Below, one piece after another: positions 25,040-36,935 of a stretch of 64,000 bases of DNA; position 1 is the first letter of the stretch; each line of letters starts with the position of its first letter. The position numbers and the translations under genes are program-made. Under the pieces are notes generated by a model, which ran no database searches, had not been told where the DNA came from, and worked only from the letters and a program-made list of their open reading frames with translations. This DNA comes from Cylindrotheca closterium. Its lineage: Eukaryota; Bacillariophyta; Bacillariophyceae; Bacillariales; Bacillariaceae. The stretch covers positions 1,199,137 through 1,263,136 of the forward strand of contig CAKOGP040000001.1 in the NCBI GenBank assembly GCA_933822405.4, given 5' to 3'.

Positions 25040-26722
25040 ATGCCGTCAGATCCTCCACTATTGGCCACTGATCAATACAGCGAAACTCCCAATCTAGGCC
25101 CTGCACAATCAGATCTGGAACAGTCTCCACTGGAACGCCTTATTCAACAATCGACGTCCGAGCAGCAGCAGCAACAACAACAACAACAGGATCAACAGGA
25201 TCAACAGCAAGAGATAGAATCGTCTTCTTCGTCGCCCCAGTTTTTCTTGGAAGAAGGCCCCACTTCGTTTAGCATTGCACCACCAGCGCCACTACCACAA
25301 ACGCCAGCTTCCATGTTTTTGACACTGGGCGCTGCCTCCCTGTGCTTGTTGCATGCAGGTTTACTTTGGGCATCCTTTTTGTCCTCGGCTTGGTTCGAGA
25401 CGCATTTGCGATTTACCGTCGACTGGTTGGATGGCACCAAGGATACCTTGCTGCACACTTCTACTTTATCGTCGTTATTATCCGAGTTTCTCGAAGCCGA
25501 CTTGAATGGAGCTGCCGTGGCGTTGCTCTTGACATCGATGGTCTTGCCCTGTATGTCCATGATTTTGACTTCCGGGTGGACCATTTCAGATCACGCGAAT
25601 CGAGCGATTGTGCGAGGAACTTCTTCAGATAATAGAAGGAATCCACAGCAACCCTTTAAAAGGAGCCGTCCGATTGTGGAATGGATGCTACGGCTTTCCT
25701 TGGCAACTGTCTTTAGTCTGTCGATATTGGATGTTGCCATTGTATCAATCAGTTTGATTGGAAATGGAAGCGACGTGAGAATTGTCAATCGCACGAGCAA
25801 TGGAATGTCTTGTTACACACTCGGAATGGTACTCGGTTTGATAGTCATTGGAGTGTTGAGATGGGCCAAGACCAAGACAAGTGTGCTGGCATCTACTACT
25901 ATTACTACTACAAGTGCCAATACTTCGCGGGTACTAGAACCTAATGCAACGTCGTCATCCTTTCACGCTCCGCCGAGCCACGCCTTTCAATTGCCATGGA
26001 CCAGAAGCATGGACAGTGACGCCAATAATAACAGCAGCCTGGCGGATCAGACGGAACCTTTGTTGCCCATTCATGAAGAATTTGCCGAGACTACTACCCG
26101 AATGGTGCGACAGCGACGAAACGCCTTTGCTGGATTGCCCACCTGGAAGAAGATTGTTCTCTACGAAACCTCCTTGGGAGCCACCTTTTTGTTAATACCC
26201 GCCTTGTTTCTCCCACTCTTTTCCATTAAGTTTGGAGGTTTGGCGTCTCAATTCATTGAAGACCCAAAAATCACCTTTCACTTTTGGCAATTTCCAAAAC
26301 TTTTACACAATGAAGCGTATTTGGCAGAAACGAAACATTGGATCATGGTGTCGCAAGGCGCTTTTTTCTTCGTGTTTGTCTACATTGTTCCGCTTGTGGC
26401 CACCTTTTTGGCCATTGGAACCTGGAGGTCTGGACCAGCAACGAGCAAGCATTGCTACAGGATCCTCTACATTATTCAGCCTTGCTTGTGCAGTCTGGTC
26501 TTTGCCATTTCCGTCTTGGTGGCGGTTCCAGCCTTTCGACCACTCGTGGCAAGACTTTTGAGCAACAAAACATCTGGAATTTGCACCGACTTTCATTTGG
26601 TTACGAATGACAACTGCTTGACAATGGAGGGGCAGCCTAGACTGGGAGTTTGGTTTCTTTTTGCACAGTCCTTATCGCTGGAGACTCTTGTAATTCTAAC
26701 GCTGATATGGCGAAAAAGTTAA
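25040..26722 (+). CDS. Multi-pass membrane protein, possibly PqiA-like
   Basis: Single-exon gene for 560 residues. The N-terminal 85 residues are disordered with a polyglutamine tract. Hydrophobic segments follow at about residues 90-115 (MFLTLGAASLCLLHAGLLWA), 155-180, 215-240, 260-275, 375-400, 425-450, 475-500 and 535-555. The segment LRLSLATVFSLSILDVAIVSI resembles the conserved leucine-rich/LDV helix of bacterial PqiA and related eukaryotic membrane proteins. The two-block layout of four segments each also fits PqiA, but the Cys-rich PqiA ribbons are not evident, so the assignment is weak. It could equally be an unrelated lineage-specific membrane protein. Confidence 0.55.
   Translation: MPSDPPLLATDQYSETPNLGPAQSDLEQSPLERLIQQSTSEQQQQQQQQQDQQDQQQEIESSSSSPQFFLEEGPTSFSIAPPAPLPQTPASMFLTLGAASLCLLHAGLLWASFLSSAWFETHLRFTVDWLDGTKDTLLHTSTLSSLLSEFLEADLNGAAVALLLTSMVLPCMSMILTSGWTISDHANRAIVRGTSSDNRRNPQQPFKRSRPIVEWMLRLSLATVFSLSILDVAIVSISLIGNGSDVRIVNRTSNGMSCYTLGMVLGLIVIGVLRWAKTKTSVLASTTITTTSANTSRVLEPNATSSSFHAPPSHAFQLPWTRSMDSDANNNSSLADQTEPLLPIHEEFAETTTRMVRQRRNAFAGLPTWKKIVLYETSLGATFLLIPALFLPLFSIKFGGLASQFIEDPKITFHFWQFPKLLHNEAYLAETKHWIMVSQGAFFFVFVYIVPLVATFLAIGTWRSGPATSKHCYRILYIIQPCLCSLVFAISVLVAVPAFRPLVARLLSNKTSGICTDFHLVTNDNCLTMEGQPRLGVWFLFAQSLSLETLVILTLIWRKS
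25161..25211 (+). repeat. CAG/CAA repeat (polyglutamine)
   Basis: Imperfect CAG/CAA trinucleotide array encoding a Gln-rich tract near residues 41-58 of the PqiA-like protein, including a short duplicated GAT-CAA-CAG unit. Confidence 0.9.
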
Positions 26723-26810
26723 GCAGCAAGTTTTATGATTTGTTTTCATTTATTATTGTCTGTGATAGGATTAGTCCTAGCCTAGGACTAAACATTACAA
26801 AGATGATTGA

Positions 26811-29800
26811 TTAGATCTCAGTCAAATCTTCTTGATCAGTCAATTGGTTCATCATATCCGCAACACTGTACTTGATGTTGCTGAACATACGACGGAAGTG
26901 GACCTCCAATTGTTCCATTTCTCCATGAGGTTGTTGCAAGTTGTTGTGAGCGATTTGGCAAATGTGTCCAAGAGTGACAATGCGGTTCTTGAGCTCGTTA
27001 CGACGAGCGGTGGTTTGTTCTGGCTTGAAACCCTTTTGCTTCGACACCAACATTTCATAGACTCCCTTGTCCAAGGCTGGGCCAATACCACCCTCTTCCG
27101 AAGAGGGAGGAATGACAAGGCGCATCATGGCCTTTTGTTCTTCTGGAATATCCATGCCGTTGATCAGCTCGTTCTGCTTGCGAAGCGTTTCTTCGGTTTC
27201 AACCCATAGCGCATGAGCTTCCATGTTTTGCTTGCCATCCTCCGAAGCTTCAATTCGGAGCAATTGTTGCAAGCTTTCCTCTCCTTCCGGAGGTGGATGA
27301 CGATCCAAGATGTGAATCAAGATAGATAGCAACTCGTTTTGAGTGGAGTCACTTTCCTTGAAGGTCTTACTCTTCTGGTAACTGAAGCGGAGGTACAATG
27401 ATTCGAGAATAGCACAGAGGTGGATGGCTTCTGGCATGTAATCGTGCATCTCCCAGACCATTGTCAAAACATTGTGGTCCATTGCAAGAGTATTGTCCTC
27501 GTCGATGTAGCCAAGAGTCTTGATGACATTGCGAGACAAGTCCAAATACTCGTTGGATTCTTTGTTTTGGCAAAAGTCTCCAAGAGAAGTGTTCGTCATC
27601 CACTCCATCTGTTCGTCGGAAACAGTAGGGAAGCAGTTTTGATTTCGGTGAATCTTGCGAATAGCAGTTGCAAAAGCTGCCGAATCAGCTTCATCGTGAA
27701 TGAACATCTTGGTATCGTCTGGATTATTGGATGCAGCAAGAGCCCCTTGCAATGCCATGATTGGGTATCTGGGTTCCTTACCATTGACATGGCTGATTTG
27801 TCCAAGCATGAGGTTCTCAATGTAAGGCCAATCCATTCCAAGGTAAATGATGTTACCTTGAACATCCATACCACGGCGTCCAGCACGACCTTGCATCTGT
27901 TGGGCAATCAATGGGGTCAACTCTTCACCCATATCACCACAGAAAACACACGAACGGAAAGGCATGTTGACTCCATAAGCAAGAGCTGAATCAGAAAAGA
28001 CAACGGCCAAGCGACCTTGTTGGGCAAGCATCTGAACTTGTCGGCGGTAGCACGAGAATCCCACCTCGTTAGTGTAGATGGCAATACCACGACGAAGACC
28101 ACGGATCAAAGCGTGGTTGATGTCGACCTTTTCACCGGACTTCTTCATGTCAGCGATGATTCCTTCAACTTCGTTGAAGTTCAATCGCTTTCCAGCCGAC
28201 GACAAGACGTACTTGTCATGAGGTCTGGTGGTATCTTCGTTGACCATGGATTCGTCAACAAAACCGGACTTGGCATCTTCCTCTGCCTCGGCAGCATTTT
28301 CACGACTGGCACGTCCAGCAGCAACTTTTCTCATTTGTGCCTTCTCCTTTGCTAGCTTGATGAGATCCTTTCGGTAGTTTGGGAATTCAGCCATTTGGTC
28401 ACTCTCGAGGCGTCCCAAGACATTCTTAAACATATCGAAAGCCCCGTAAGTGTTCAGTTGGAAAGCAACAGCTGGCAACAACTCGTTAGCCTTGAGCTGC
28501 TCAATGACGTCGCAAAGCTCTTCGCTGACATCTTTCTTGGCTTCCAAAGGTGGTGGCTCTTGAGCTGTGCGAAGTTTTTCGTACAATTCAGGGTGAGATT
28601 GAGAGATGGTAGCCAATCTCTTCTTCAACCTGGTCTCATATTCCTTGGTTTGATTCAAAGTAATACGCTTGCTTTCGTCAACGTATTGTGCAAAGAAGTT
28701 ATCTGGGTCATCCAAATCCTCAAGAATAGTACCGGGGAACATGGACTTGAGTCTCTTCCAGAGAGTCATCATATCAGAGGGAGTCATGGACAAGGCCGAA
28801 ACCAATTCAGGCTCGTTTTGTAGACGTTCGGCGGTCATGGCAGCAACAGGGTGCAATTTGACCAACTTGGCCTTTACTTTTCCATCCTTTCCTTCTTGCT
28901 TGGTTACAACGTATCGCTGCAAATTGATGAAACGGGCATAATGTTCCTTTAGAATAACCTCAGCCTTCTCCTCTTGATCATCAACCACTGTGGATTGAAT
29001 GTGCATGTTCAAGACGTTGGCAAACCAGTCCTTCAATTGAATAGCATTTCCAATGGTAGCACTCAAAGCAAGTACGGGACAGTTGCAACACTTGATCAAA
29101 CGTTGCAAGGCATCTCCCTCGGGACCATTCAATGTGTGCACCTCATCAAGAACAAGGTAATCGAATTGTTTGTATCCACCATCGAGGATCATGAATTCAC
29201 GTTCTCCCTTGGTCATTTCGTCACCAGCAATACCGCGAACCTTACTCAAACTACGTTCCAAAGCAAGGGGTGTTCCAATGTACACTTGAGCGTCACCAGT
29301 GACTTCTTGGAAGGTAATCTGATCGGTACAGACAGTTACATTACCCTTGAAGAATTGGTAATAGGTGGAGGCAACTTGCCAGACCAACACTTCACTAGGA
29401 AGAACAAACAAGACTGTTCCACGAGCATTCTTACACGTGTAAGTACTCAACAAAGTCTTTCCAGAAGAAGTTGGAGCACAAACCACAGCCGATTCTCGGT
29501 TGTCAATGGCTTGCAAGATATCACATTGCCATGGTTCCAACTGGAACTTTCGGTTGTAGCGACTGAGAGGTGGCAAACGATCGGCCATCTCGGTCAACTG
29601 GAAAGAAATCAAGTTTTCCTTTCCGCTCATGAGCTTGCGTGCATACTTCAAGGAGTCCTTGTAAGAACCACGGTTATCACCACCATCCTTGTAGAGATTC
29701 TTCAAGGACTGAGCTTCAGCACTGAGAACAATCTTCTCGATCTTCTCGGCCGGTTCATCTTTCTTGTCCTTCTTCTTATCCTTTTTATCCTTCTTGTCTT

Positions 29801-31167
29801 TCTTGGGCTTCTTGTCATCCTTCTTATCAGTCTTCTTCTCTTGTTTCTTGGCTTCCTTTTCCTTGGCGACTTCTTCGTCAGCAATCTTGAAAGTAGGCAT
29901 CTCTTCAAGAGCCCATAGGATATCCAACACCTCGGCTTCACTGGAGGTGACAGCTCCTTGTCGGAGATCAGAGACAGCAAGATGAAGCATCTTGATCATG
30001 CGATGGATCCTTCCACTCATGGTGTCACAAGTCGTCTCTTGAAGAAGCTTGAGAGTGCGCAGGTTGGAGAGTTTTTCAAGATCACGAGTATGATCCTTCT
30101 TGATCTTATCTGCAGCGTTAGACTCCTTGATGGAATCGGCTGCGGATTTCTTCTTGTCTTGCTTCTTTCCGCTCTTCTTTTTGTTTTTGGCAGCAGCAGC
30201 AGCGGCCATCTTTTCTTCATTGTCCTTTTCTTCTTCAATGCGACGACGTTCTTTCTCTTCTCCCCACTTGATTGCGGGGTCAAAGATGGAACCAGAAGGA
30301 GGTGCCATATCACGGAGGATGACAGGAATGGAGGAACGGCGCTTGATGGTAATAACCTTCTTTTTGGTTTCACGGTCAAATGTCTGTGCGAAATTCGGAG
30401 AAATGGCAATGAATTCAATGAATTAGTGAGCACAACAGCCGAATACACAATACAATATGACCAAAGCATCAAGCCTTTGACAAAACACAGCCTCGGGTTT
30501 CCAATGAAAAAAAATGCCAATGAAATGATGTTTGTGATGTTTTATCTTTGTCACTCATTTAGATCCTTCCAGAGAGCATATCTTTTGGCCAACACTGCAC
30601 AAAATATATAACCTAATCCGAATACTCTGTTCTACGTACTTTGTCAATACCATCCCGGTACATCAGGGCTTCTTTATCGACCCAGTAAACATCGAAAGTA
30701 CGAAGCTTGAACAGGAGGTCCTTATCAGTTGTTTCAGTATCTGCCGCAGGTGCGGCAGTAGAGGAGTTCACCGCGTTTGGAGCATTGTTGTTGCCAGCGG
30801 CATTTGCCTGCTGAGGGGCAGGAACGAAAGACATGCACTTGAAAAAGCTACTTTTGTTTTTTGCTTCTTGTCGCTTGAGGGCGGCAATGTAAGTTTTTGT
30901 GGATAGCCAACGTTTCACATTTCCGAGTCCTTCGGGATGAATCGAACCACAAACAAGCACTTTTCTTGCCTCACGTGATGCCAGTACGAGCTCTTCGTAG
31001 TGGTACATCCGTAGGGCGGAACCTCGCAATCCAACGGTCTGTCGGGTGTTTCCATGATTGTGATTTGAACCATTGGACTTGACTTCGGAAGAGTGTTTGG
31101 TGTACTTGCAGTAGACAATGAATGTACCGGTACCCGTACTGTACCTGTCCAATATCCCGCGGTACAT
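26811..31167 (-). CDS. DDX60-like superfamily 2 RNA helicase
   Basis: Exon 1 is 30640..31167 and exon 2 is 26811..30383; the intron has donor AAA|GTACGT and acceptor CACAG, phase 0. The splice joins YRDGIDK to TFDRETKKK and gives 1,366 residues. Taking the large exon alone would start at an internal Met at 30308. Two Lys-rich low-complexity blocks occupy about residues 230-265 and 345-395. The helicase core has Walker A APTSSGKT (about residue 480), DEVH box (LVLDEVHTLNG), motif III ALSATIGN and motif VI QMQGRAGRRG with the preceding VVFSDSALAYGVNMP. These match the Ski2-like DDX60/DDX60L group better than Ski2 or Mtr4. DDX60 proteins act in RNA decay and antiviral RNA sensing in animals; the role in algae is unknown. 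The true start may be downstream of 31167. Confidence 0.83.
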
Positions 31168-31244
31168 AGCACGATTGGTATCGTTTAGTTACTTTCTAGT
31201 GTTTCTAGTACTGCACTACTATATTAATCAATTAATCAATCAAT

Positions 31245-33047
31245 CTACAAGTCTGGACCAATCTCTAGGGCTCCCACACTCTCCAAGAGGCTAATCATGG
31301 GGTGATCTGTCCCAAGTTCTTGCTTTGCCCACCACAAGGCCGTGCCACCATCCGTATTGGTTCTTTGATTGACATCTGCACCCTGCTCCAAAAGGTACTT
31401 TGCAATATCCATGTGGCCTCCGCGGGCGGCTTCGTGAAATGGCTTTAGAAAGATAGAGAAAGAAAAAACAATGTGAGGAGGTTTCCAGAAAAAGAAATAA
31501 CAAGCGTGGAATCAATAATTTGGCAAAAGGAACGTACCGTCCAGCCATTGGAATCCTTGGCGTGGATGATTTCCTTCTTTTTGGCAACTTCTCGTTGCAA
31601 TGCCGCAAGATCACCTCCTTGGGCGGCCTTGTGAGCAAAGGTAGAACCAGTCACGGAAGATCTGCGGGCCGATTTCTATGAGAACAAAAAGAAATTTTTT
31701 CGAGCGTTACAAGTCAGAATTTGCATTCACAATAATAAAGTAAATACACAACTCTTCATTCGTTCTTCTACTTACATGACCTCCTGGGTGTTGTTGTCTC
31801 CAGTGTTCTTCTTCCGGTGTTCCAGGAATCACATATGGGGGCAAGTCACTTTCATGACCTCCGGATCCTCGCTGCAATGCATCCCGATATTTCTGATCAA
31901 CATCACCCCCTCCAGTTTCCTTGGCATTGTGTCTCAAGGAGTGTCCCACTGGTTCAAAGTGAACGAAAACGTTGGCCATGAATCGTCCCTTGAGTGGGAA
32001 TGGACGTCCATGCAACACACTGTGGGATTCATAAAGCACCATATCACCAGGCTCCATGGTCACATTGTATGCCTTTCCGTCATGTCCATAGACTTCCAGT
32101 GGCCTTTTGTTTTCGATTGATTACATATCATTAGAACAACAACATCCAAGCCAAATACAACACTCATGATTATACAGTGCAAATAAACTCACCATGGTTC
32201 GTCGACATCCTGGGCAACATTGATGATCGCACTAGAAACAAGAGGAAGTCGATCGACGTGTGTCGCAAGAACGCTACCAGTGGGGTAAATGCGAATACCA
32301 TAGAGTGAGCATTCGGTCAACTCTTCGCCAGTCCATTCTGTAGTATTATAAGCAATTGTTGAGTGTGAGATTCATTACGCAATGGCATCTATATAATGGC
32401 AGCAAGAAACTAGTCAACCTACCTTGAATCACATCTCGAGCAGCATTCCAGATCTTTTGTTTAAGTCCTCGGCCTCCTCCTCGCAGATTTGTGTCTTCCA
32501 CACTGACCATCTTTGAGTGAGCTTCCCAGTTGTTGGTGTACGTGTTGCCTACACCCCATTGTTCTGGTTTGCCCTTGTCCTTGTTCTTATCCCAAAATTC
32601 CTTGATCACCTTAAAGACTGCCTCCGGAGCCCTGATTTTCTTGAAACCAACCTCTGTGTAGTTCTGCATACTCTGAGGTTGGCGAAGTGACATGGCAATA
32701 CGGTCCGCCTCGTTTACCACACATCTTTGACCCTTACTTCCAAAGTGTCTCACACAGCTGTCCAAAAACTTTTCGTAAAACTCCTTTCGGTGGCCGAGAG
32801 GTTGGCGAACCATGTCCTGATATTGTCGGGGAGTTTGAATGGATGTATCAACATTATGGGGCAACCAATCGTAATTGGTGGAGATCTCTTCGTGGTGAAT
32901 TGGGAAACTGACATCCACTCCATATTCCACTGGTTCGTCTGGCTGTTTGGGTTCCTTGTTGTCTTCAGTTTCACTCCAGAACCCTGCATTGGCATTCGTG
33001 ACAAAGGCCAACAGGCACAAAAGGGAGACTTTTTTGCATATCATCAT
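31245..33047 (-). CDS. Secreted 2OG-Fe(II) oxygenase (prolyl 4-hydroxylase-like) with ankyrin tail, copy A
   Basis: Five exons: 32423..33047, 32193..32337, 31776..32103, 31538..31675 and 31245..31442; all phases agree, 477 residues. A signal peptide (MMICKKVSLLCLLAFVTNANA) opens the protein. A P4H-like double-stranded beta-helix covers about residues 100-310. The iron ligands are the HVD of ATHVDRLPLVSSAIINV and the His in SHSVLHG, followed by basic residues (PLKGRFMANVFVHF) that may hold 2-oxoglutarate. Two ankyrin repeats close the protein (STFAHKAAQGGDL..., PFHEAARGGHMDIAKYLLEQ). Known role of the family: hydroxylation of prolines in secretory proteins. The copy at 47235-49023 has the same domain order. 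No KDEL-type signal is seen. The substrate is unknown. Confidence 0.83.
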
Positions 33048-33378
33048 GATTGTAAACTCGTGAGATCTTCTACAGTACTAGCTAATTGGATAAACGACTT
33101 TTTATTGTCCTTTTGAAGTTGTGAATATGGGAAGAAGCGCTTTGCTGGAACCCTTTCTGCTTTGTGACGACTGACTTTGGAGAAGCAATTTGCCAGTTGG
33201 TCGTGAAGATGGCTTTTGTCGCTCGACGGAAAGCGTGCGTGAATGGCAGTTCAAACCCGAATTCGATCGACTTACAGATCGCCGATTTTTGCTTTAGTCG
33301 AATAGGTCAAACTATGTTGAACAAACCAACCACAAATTCAACCTCCAACATCAGGAGAAGAGGAAAGAGAGGTCAAAG
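33048..33378. promoter_or_regulatory. Divergent intergenic region
   Basis: 331 bases shared by oxygenase copy A (-) and the lumen-protein gene (+). No clear regulatory motif, repeat or RNA gene is recognised; a promoter function follows only from position. Confidence 0.35.
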
Positions 33379-34796
33379 ATGACATCTTCAAAAGATTTTT
33401 CGCTGTTTTGCTATGTGATATACATGGTTTGCTCGGCTACAGCATTTTCGGGACCAACACCGCGAGTTCGACTCACAGTTCACAACTCACAAAAGGATGG
33501 GAATGAGAATGAAAGTGATTGTCTGATGGAACGACGACAAGTATTTTCACAAACTGCCAATCTACTACTAATTCCTTACGTCATCGCATCAAGTCCCCAA
33601 GTTTCTATGGCTGCCTCCCCCATTACTCTAAAGGATACGGACAGCTTGGCAGCCATTGCCAAACGAAAGTTTCGTGCCAAACCACCCAAGATTCTTCGTC
33701 GGAAACTCTCCATAGATTTTGCAGTCTTGTTGATGCGATCGTCCTACAATGCACTGGATTCGCTAGATTGTGTGGCAATGGCAAGTACTGACTGATAATG
33801 CCAAGATGTGAAGGAAAAATTGATTGTCCTGGGAATCTTTCTCACATGTGTCTTGTGTCCTCCCTCCTCTCTTGCCAGGATCAATTTCAAAGGGATTTCG
33901 TAAGGGCAACATCAGGAACTGACCGTTACATAAACAAACACCGTTTCACTGACACGTGTCATTTCTTCAGTTTTTGATACGCAGTTCTGACTATGAAAGC
34001 TACACGCAAGATCTCGGTGCAGGTATGGTGCAACAGGGAGATTTGACGGACCCATATTACTTTGATTTCATTTCGTATGCACAGTATGCTACAATCAATA
34101 GAGAAATTACAGTGAACCCAGCAGCAGTATTTGAAGAGCAACAACCAAGAGATCAAGGCGAAGACAAGCCAATGGAGTTTGCTCCTGTAGTAGTCAAGAG
34201 AGACCCAAGCTTGACAGATGCCATGTTGGCTCCAGAGCATAGCCGAAGAGTTGGTGCAACCATTTTGGACAAGTTGGAAGAACTCTTTCAAGGATCCGCC
34301 TCAGCTATTTCTACCATTGAGAAAGGAAGCAAACCTGATTCTAGTAAGTTCAGCCTCGGTACTTGCGATATCATTGAAATAGTCCCACTGATCCTTTTTG
34401 GTTTGCTGCAGCACAACTTTTGGCGTCCTTGAAACAGCTCGTCAATCTATTCCTCCTGAGTGGATACGCCTTTGGAGGTGACGTGTCCATCGCAAAAGAA
34501 GGTGGTTCATCAATTAGTGCAACAGGCACCAACTTTTCGATACGATTGGATGCCCCAGCAACCAGTAAGTGCATGAAGTGAAGGTTTCTTCGTCTTAGTT
34601 TCGTAGGAGTACTCATCGTCTAATCTTGTGATTGGCAGTTTGGGGTGGGAAGGTACTTCAGTCGGAGGGAGCTGTATTATCGAATAGTTTTGTGACAAAA
34701 GTTGCAGCAGAACTGATCAATCGAGCTGGCTATCAAATTTCTTCCACCATCAAGTATGAGGGAACATCGGAAAATATTTCGATTACGATCCTGTAA
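33379..34796 (+). CDS. Putative thylakoid-lumen protein of unknown function
   Basis: Five exons: 33379..33780, 33879..33899, 33971..34343, 34412..34564 and 34639..34796; 368 residues. The second exon is only 21 bases and encodes DQFQRDF. The first intron begins GCAAGT, so it is of the GC-AG class. The N-terminus is a signal peptide ending CSATAF|SGPTP, matching the diatom plastid motif. After a basic spacer, RRQVF and a hydrophobic stretch ending VSMAA resemble a twin-arginine thylakoid transit signal. The mature part has two conserved-looking segments (FLIRSSDYESYTQDLGAGMV; GGKVLQSEGAVLSNSFVTKV) and no family I can name. Targeting suggests a role in or near photosynthetic complexes, but no catalytic motif is visible. 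Confidence 0.72.
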
Positions 34797-35212
34797 CGAG
34801 ATACTACAAACTAGTCACGGCAAAAAAAGGTCGGAACAAACTTTCTTAGTCCAGTTTTAAATCAAACACATGTGCTCCTTCCAGTGACCATTAATGGAAG
34901 ACTTCCTTCCGCCGAATATACCTGCGGAATGGAATGGAATATCACATACTGTATCATACCATCATTTCGATTGATTGATTGATTCTTCAAATTTCAAAAT
35001 TGATTACTTCGAATCATCAACCACGTTTTGAACTTGAACTTTTTGATATGCGCGCAAGTTAAAAAACCGAGAGGTTTAAAAAGTTAAAAATTCCGCAGAA
35101 AAGATTGACACCAAAGACACACTGAACACGAGCTTGAGCATCATTCGACCTGTAGATTGAACAAGCTTGGCACTGCATCAAACGCCCAGAAGCCACAACA
35201 ACAAAGTTTACA
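34797..35212. other. Intergenic region
   Basis: 416 bases between the lumen-protein gene and the first Mrs2-like gene, both on +. A TTGA tetranucleotide run lies at about 34970-34984 and the sequence is AT-rich to 35100. No gene is recognised. Confidence 0.5.
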
Positions 35213-36935
35213 ATGGAGGGAAGGCCAACAATGAAGGGACTTACAGATGGGATGTCGAGCAGATACCTTAGAGGAAATCGCCGCCTCTTGATACCCGAAT
35301 TGGAGAACTTGAAGCAATCCGGAAATCACAAATCAGCTCGTTCGATGCATGGACGTCTTGAAGAACTGCTTGTTTTCGAAATCCGCAAAGACGGGTAAGA
35401 ACACCTGAAGATTTCTATCTCTAATTTTTAGCAACCAGCATCTCACCACTAGTTCTGATTTTTTAAAATACAGTGGGACAGACTATCATACCTTCAGTGT
35501 AAGGACGCTTCACAGGTATATTCTGCGGGCAATAACCAAATCAGACAACACAAACGATGATAGCTTCAACGAGGCTTTGGGCCAGGCGATATTGACTCCA
35601 TCGCCCATTGTCGTAGACAAAAGGACTAAAGAAACAAAGCGATCACCCGAAACTCCTTCTTCTGAGAACAGTTCCACCAAATATGAGTCGGCCGAGGAGG
35701 AGGATGATGATGCTGCAACAGAAGGAAAAGTGAGAGATGTGACATACAGAGACTTTTTGGGGGGCTTCTTGCACCCCCGAGATTTGAGGAAGCTCGTAAC
35801 GCCTTTCTCGGCCTCGAATGCGCAAGAATTTATTGTTCGGCGTCATGTGATCCTATTACACTTTGATTCGTTGCGTGCAATCATTCTCAGAGACCGTGTC
35901 TTGCTCCTTGTTCCTGATGGGGCTGATTCCATTGTAGAGCAACTTGAAAAAAACATATTGGAGGGTGTAGACACCTTGGATGCAACCAACGAAAACACTG
36001 CGGCAATGCAAGATAGACAAACGCTGGACGAGCCACCCGACGAGGACGACCAGGGTGGTGACACCCTAGAACCTGTGACTCTTCATCATTCAAATTTGGG
36101 TAGCGCAAACAAAAACGATGAAGTGGTAGGAGAAAACAACTCGGAATCTAGTGATAGCGATATCGTGGAGGAAATGAATGACCAAGATCTCCGTGAGAGC
36201 ATGCGTCAGGATGAATGGGCAGAACTGGAAGGGGGCGCCTGGGTCCAGTGGCCATTCGAGCTTCATAGTGTGGATGCGATTATGAACCGCGTATCTTCAA
36301 TTCTTGCGGAAGACGTAATGGACCTTCAATTGTCAGCTGATAAAATGATTTTGGAGCTTCTGGCGCCTGGCGCAGATGTTGGTGAGCGTGCACAAGAAAT
36401 CCTACGCACAATAAAGAACTTGGTGAAGGAAATGATGTCACGAGTGACAGGTTTCCGCAGAGCACTTGAAAATGTACTGGAAGACTATCAAGAGATGGCA
36501 TTGATGAACCTATCAAGATTGCTAACACATCCTGACCGATTCATCCAGCCAGTATTGCCAGCAACTCTTGACGAGGAGTCGGGCGAGCCAGAGCTCATTC
36601 TCGAGGCGCATCTTCAGCATGCGTATACGCTAGCAAACGCACTGAATCTTGTCCAAGGTCAAGTCAACACTACAGAAGAATTTGTCATCCGGAAATCTGA
36701 CGGCATTCGAAACAGATTGCTCTATATTAATATGCTGGTCAGTCTCTTGTCGCTCGCGGTGGGAGGAGCTTCGTTTGTTGGCTCTATGTATGGTATGAAT
36801 GTTCCAAATCCGATGGAAGATGATGAATCCGCGTTCGAATTTTTGGCATCAATCACTATTGGAGGATCGCTAACTTTTGTGGTCATCGTCTTTATCATTC
36901 TTCGAATGGTTAGAGTCTTGCCACCAGTGATGTAA
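35213..36935 (+). CDS. Mrs2/CorA-type magnesium channel, tandem copy 1
   Basis: Exons 35213..35394 and 35474..36935 join in phase 2 to give 547 residues. The protein has a hydrophilic N-terminal domain with the Mrs2-like order LLGGFLHPRDLRKL-type segment, then RRHVILLHFDSLRAIILRDR and LLLVPDGAD. An acidic low-complexity insert follows, then long helices (PFELHSVDAIMNRV..., EILRTIKNLVKEMMSRVTGF). Two C-terminal membrane helices close it. The first ends with the diagnostic YGMN motif (GMNVPNP), the selectivity signature of CorA/Mrs2/Alr1 channels. Members form pentameric Mg2+ channels in mitochondria, plastids or vacuoles; location here is unknown. The Met at 35231 (MKGLTDGM) aligns with the start of copy 2 and may be the true start. 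Confidence 0.88.

Noticed and set aside
28974..29918. Long plus-strand open frame (314 codons) opposite the DDX60-like gene
   Set aside because: It is antisense to the conserved helicase core, has no family resemblance and reflects codon bias on the other strand.
26811..30308. Helicase gene model starting at the Met at 30308
   Set aside because: The frame continues upstream through plausible coding sequence to a clean acceptor at 30384-30385 and joins an upstream exon in phase.
33781..33790. GT donor (GTACTG) a few bases after the GC donor in the lumen-protein gene
   Set aside because: Using it shifts the frame and gives a stop in the next exon.
24931..35000. TTGA/ATCA tetranucleotide runs as possible mobile-element ends (24931, 31219, 34970)
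   Set aside because: They are short simple repeats without terminal inverted repeats, target duplications or linked coding sequence.
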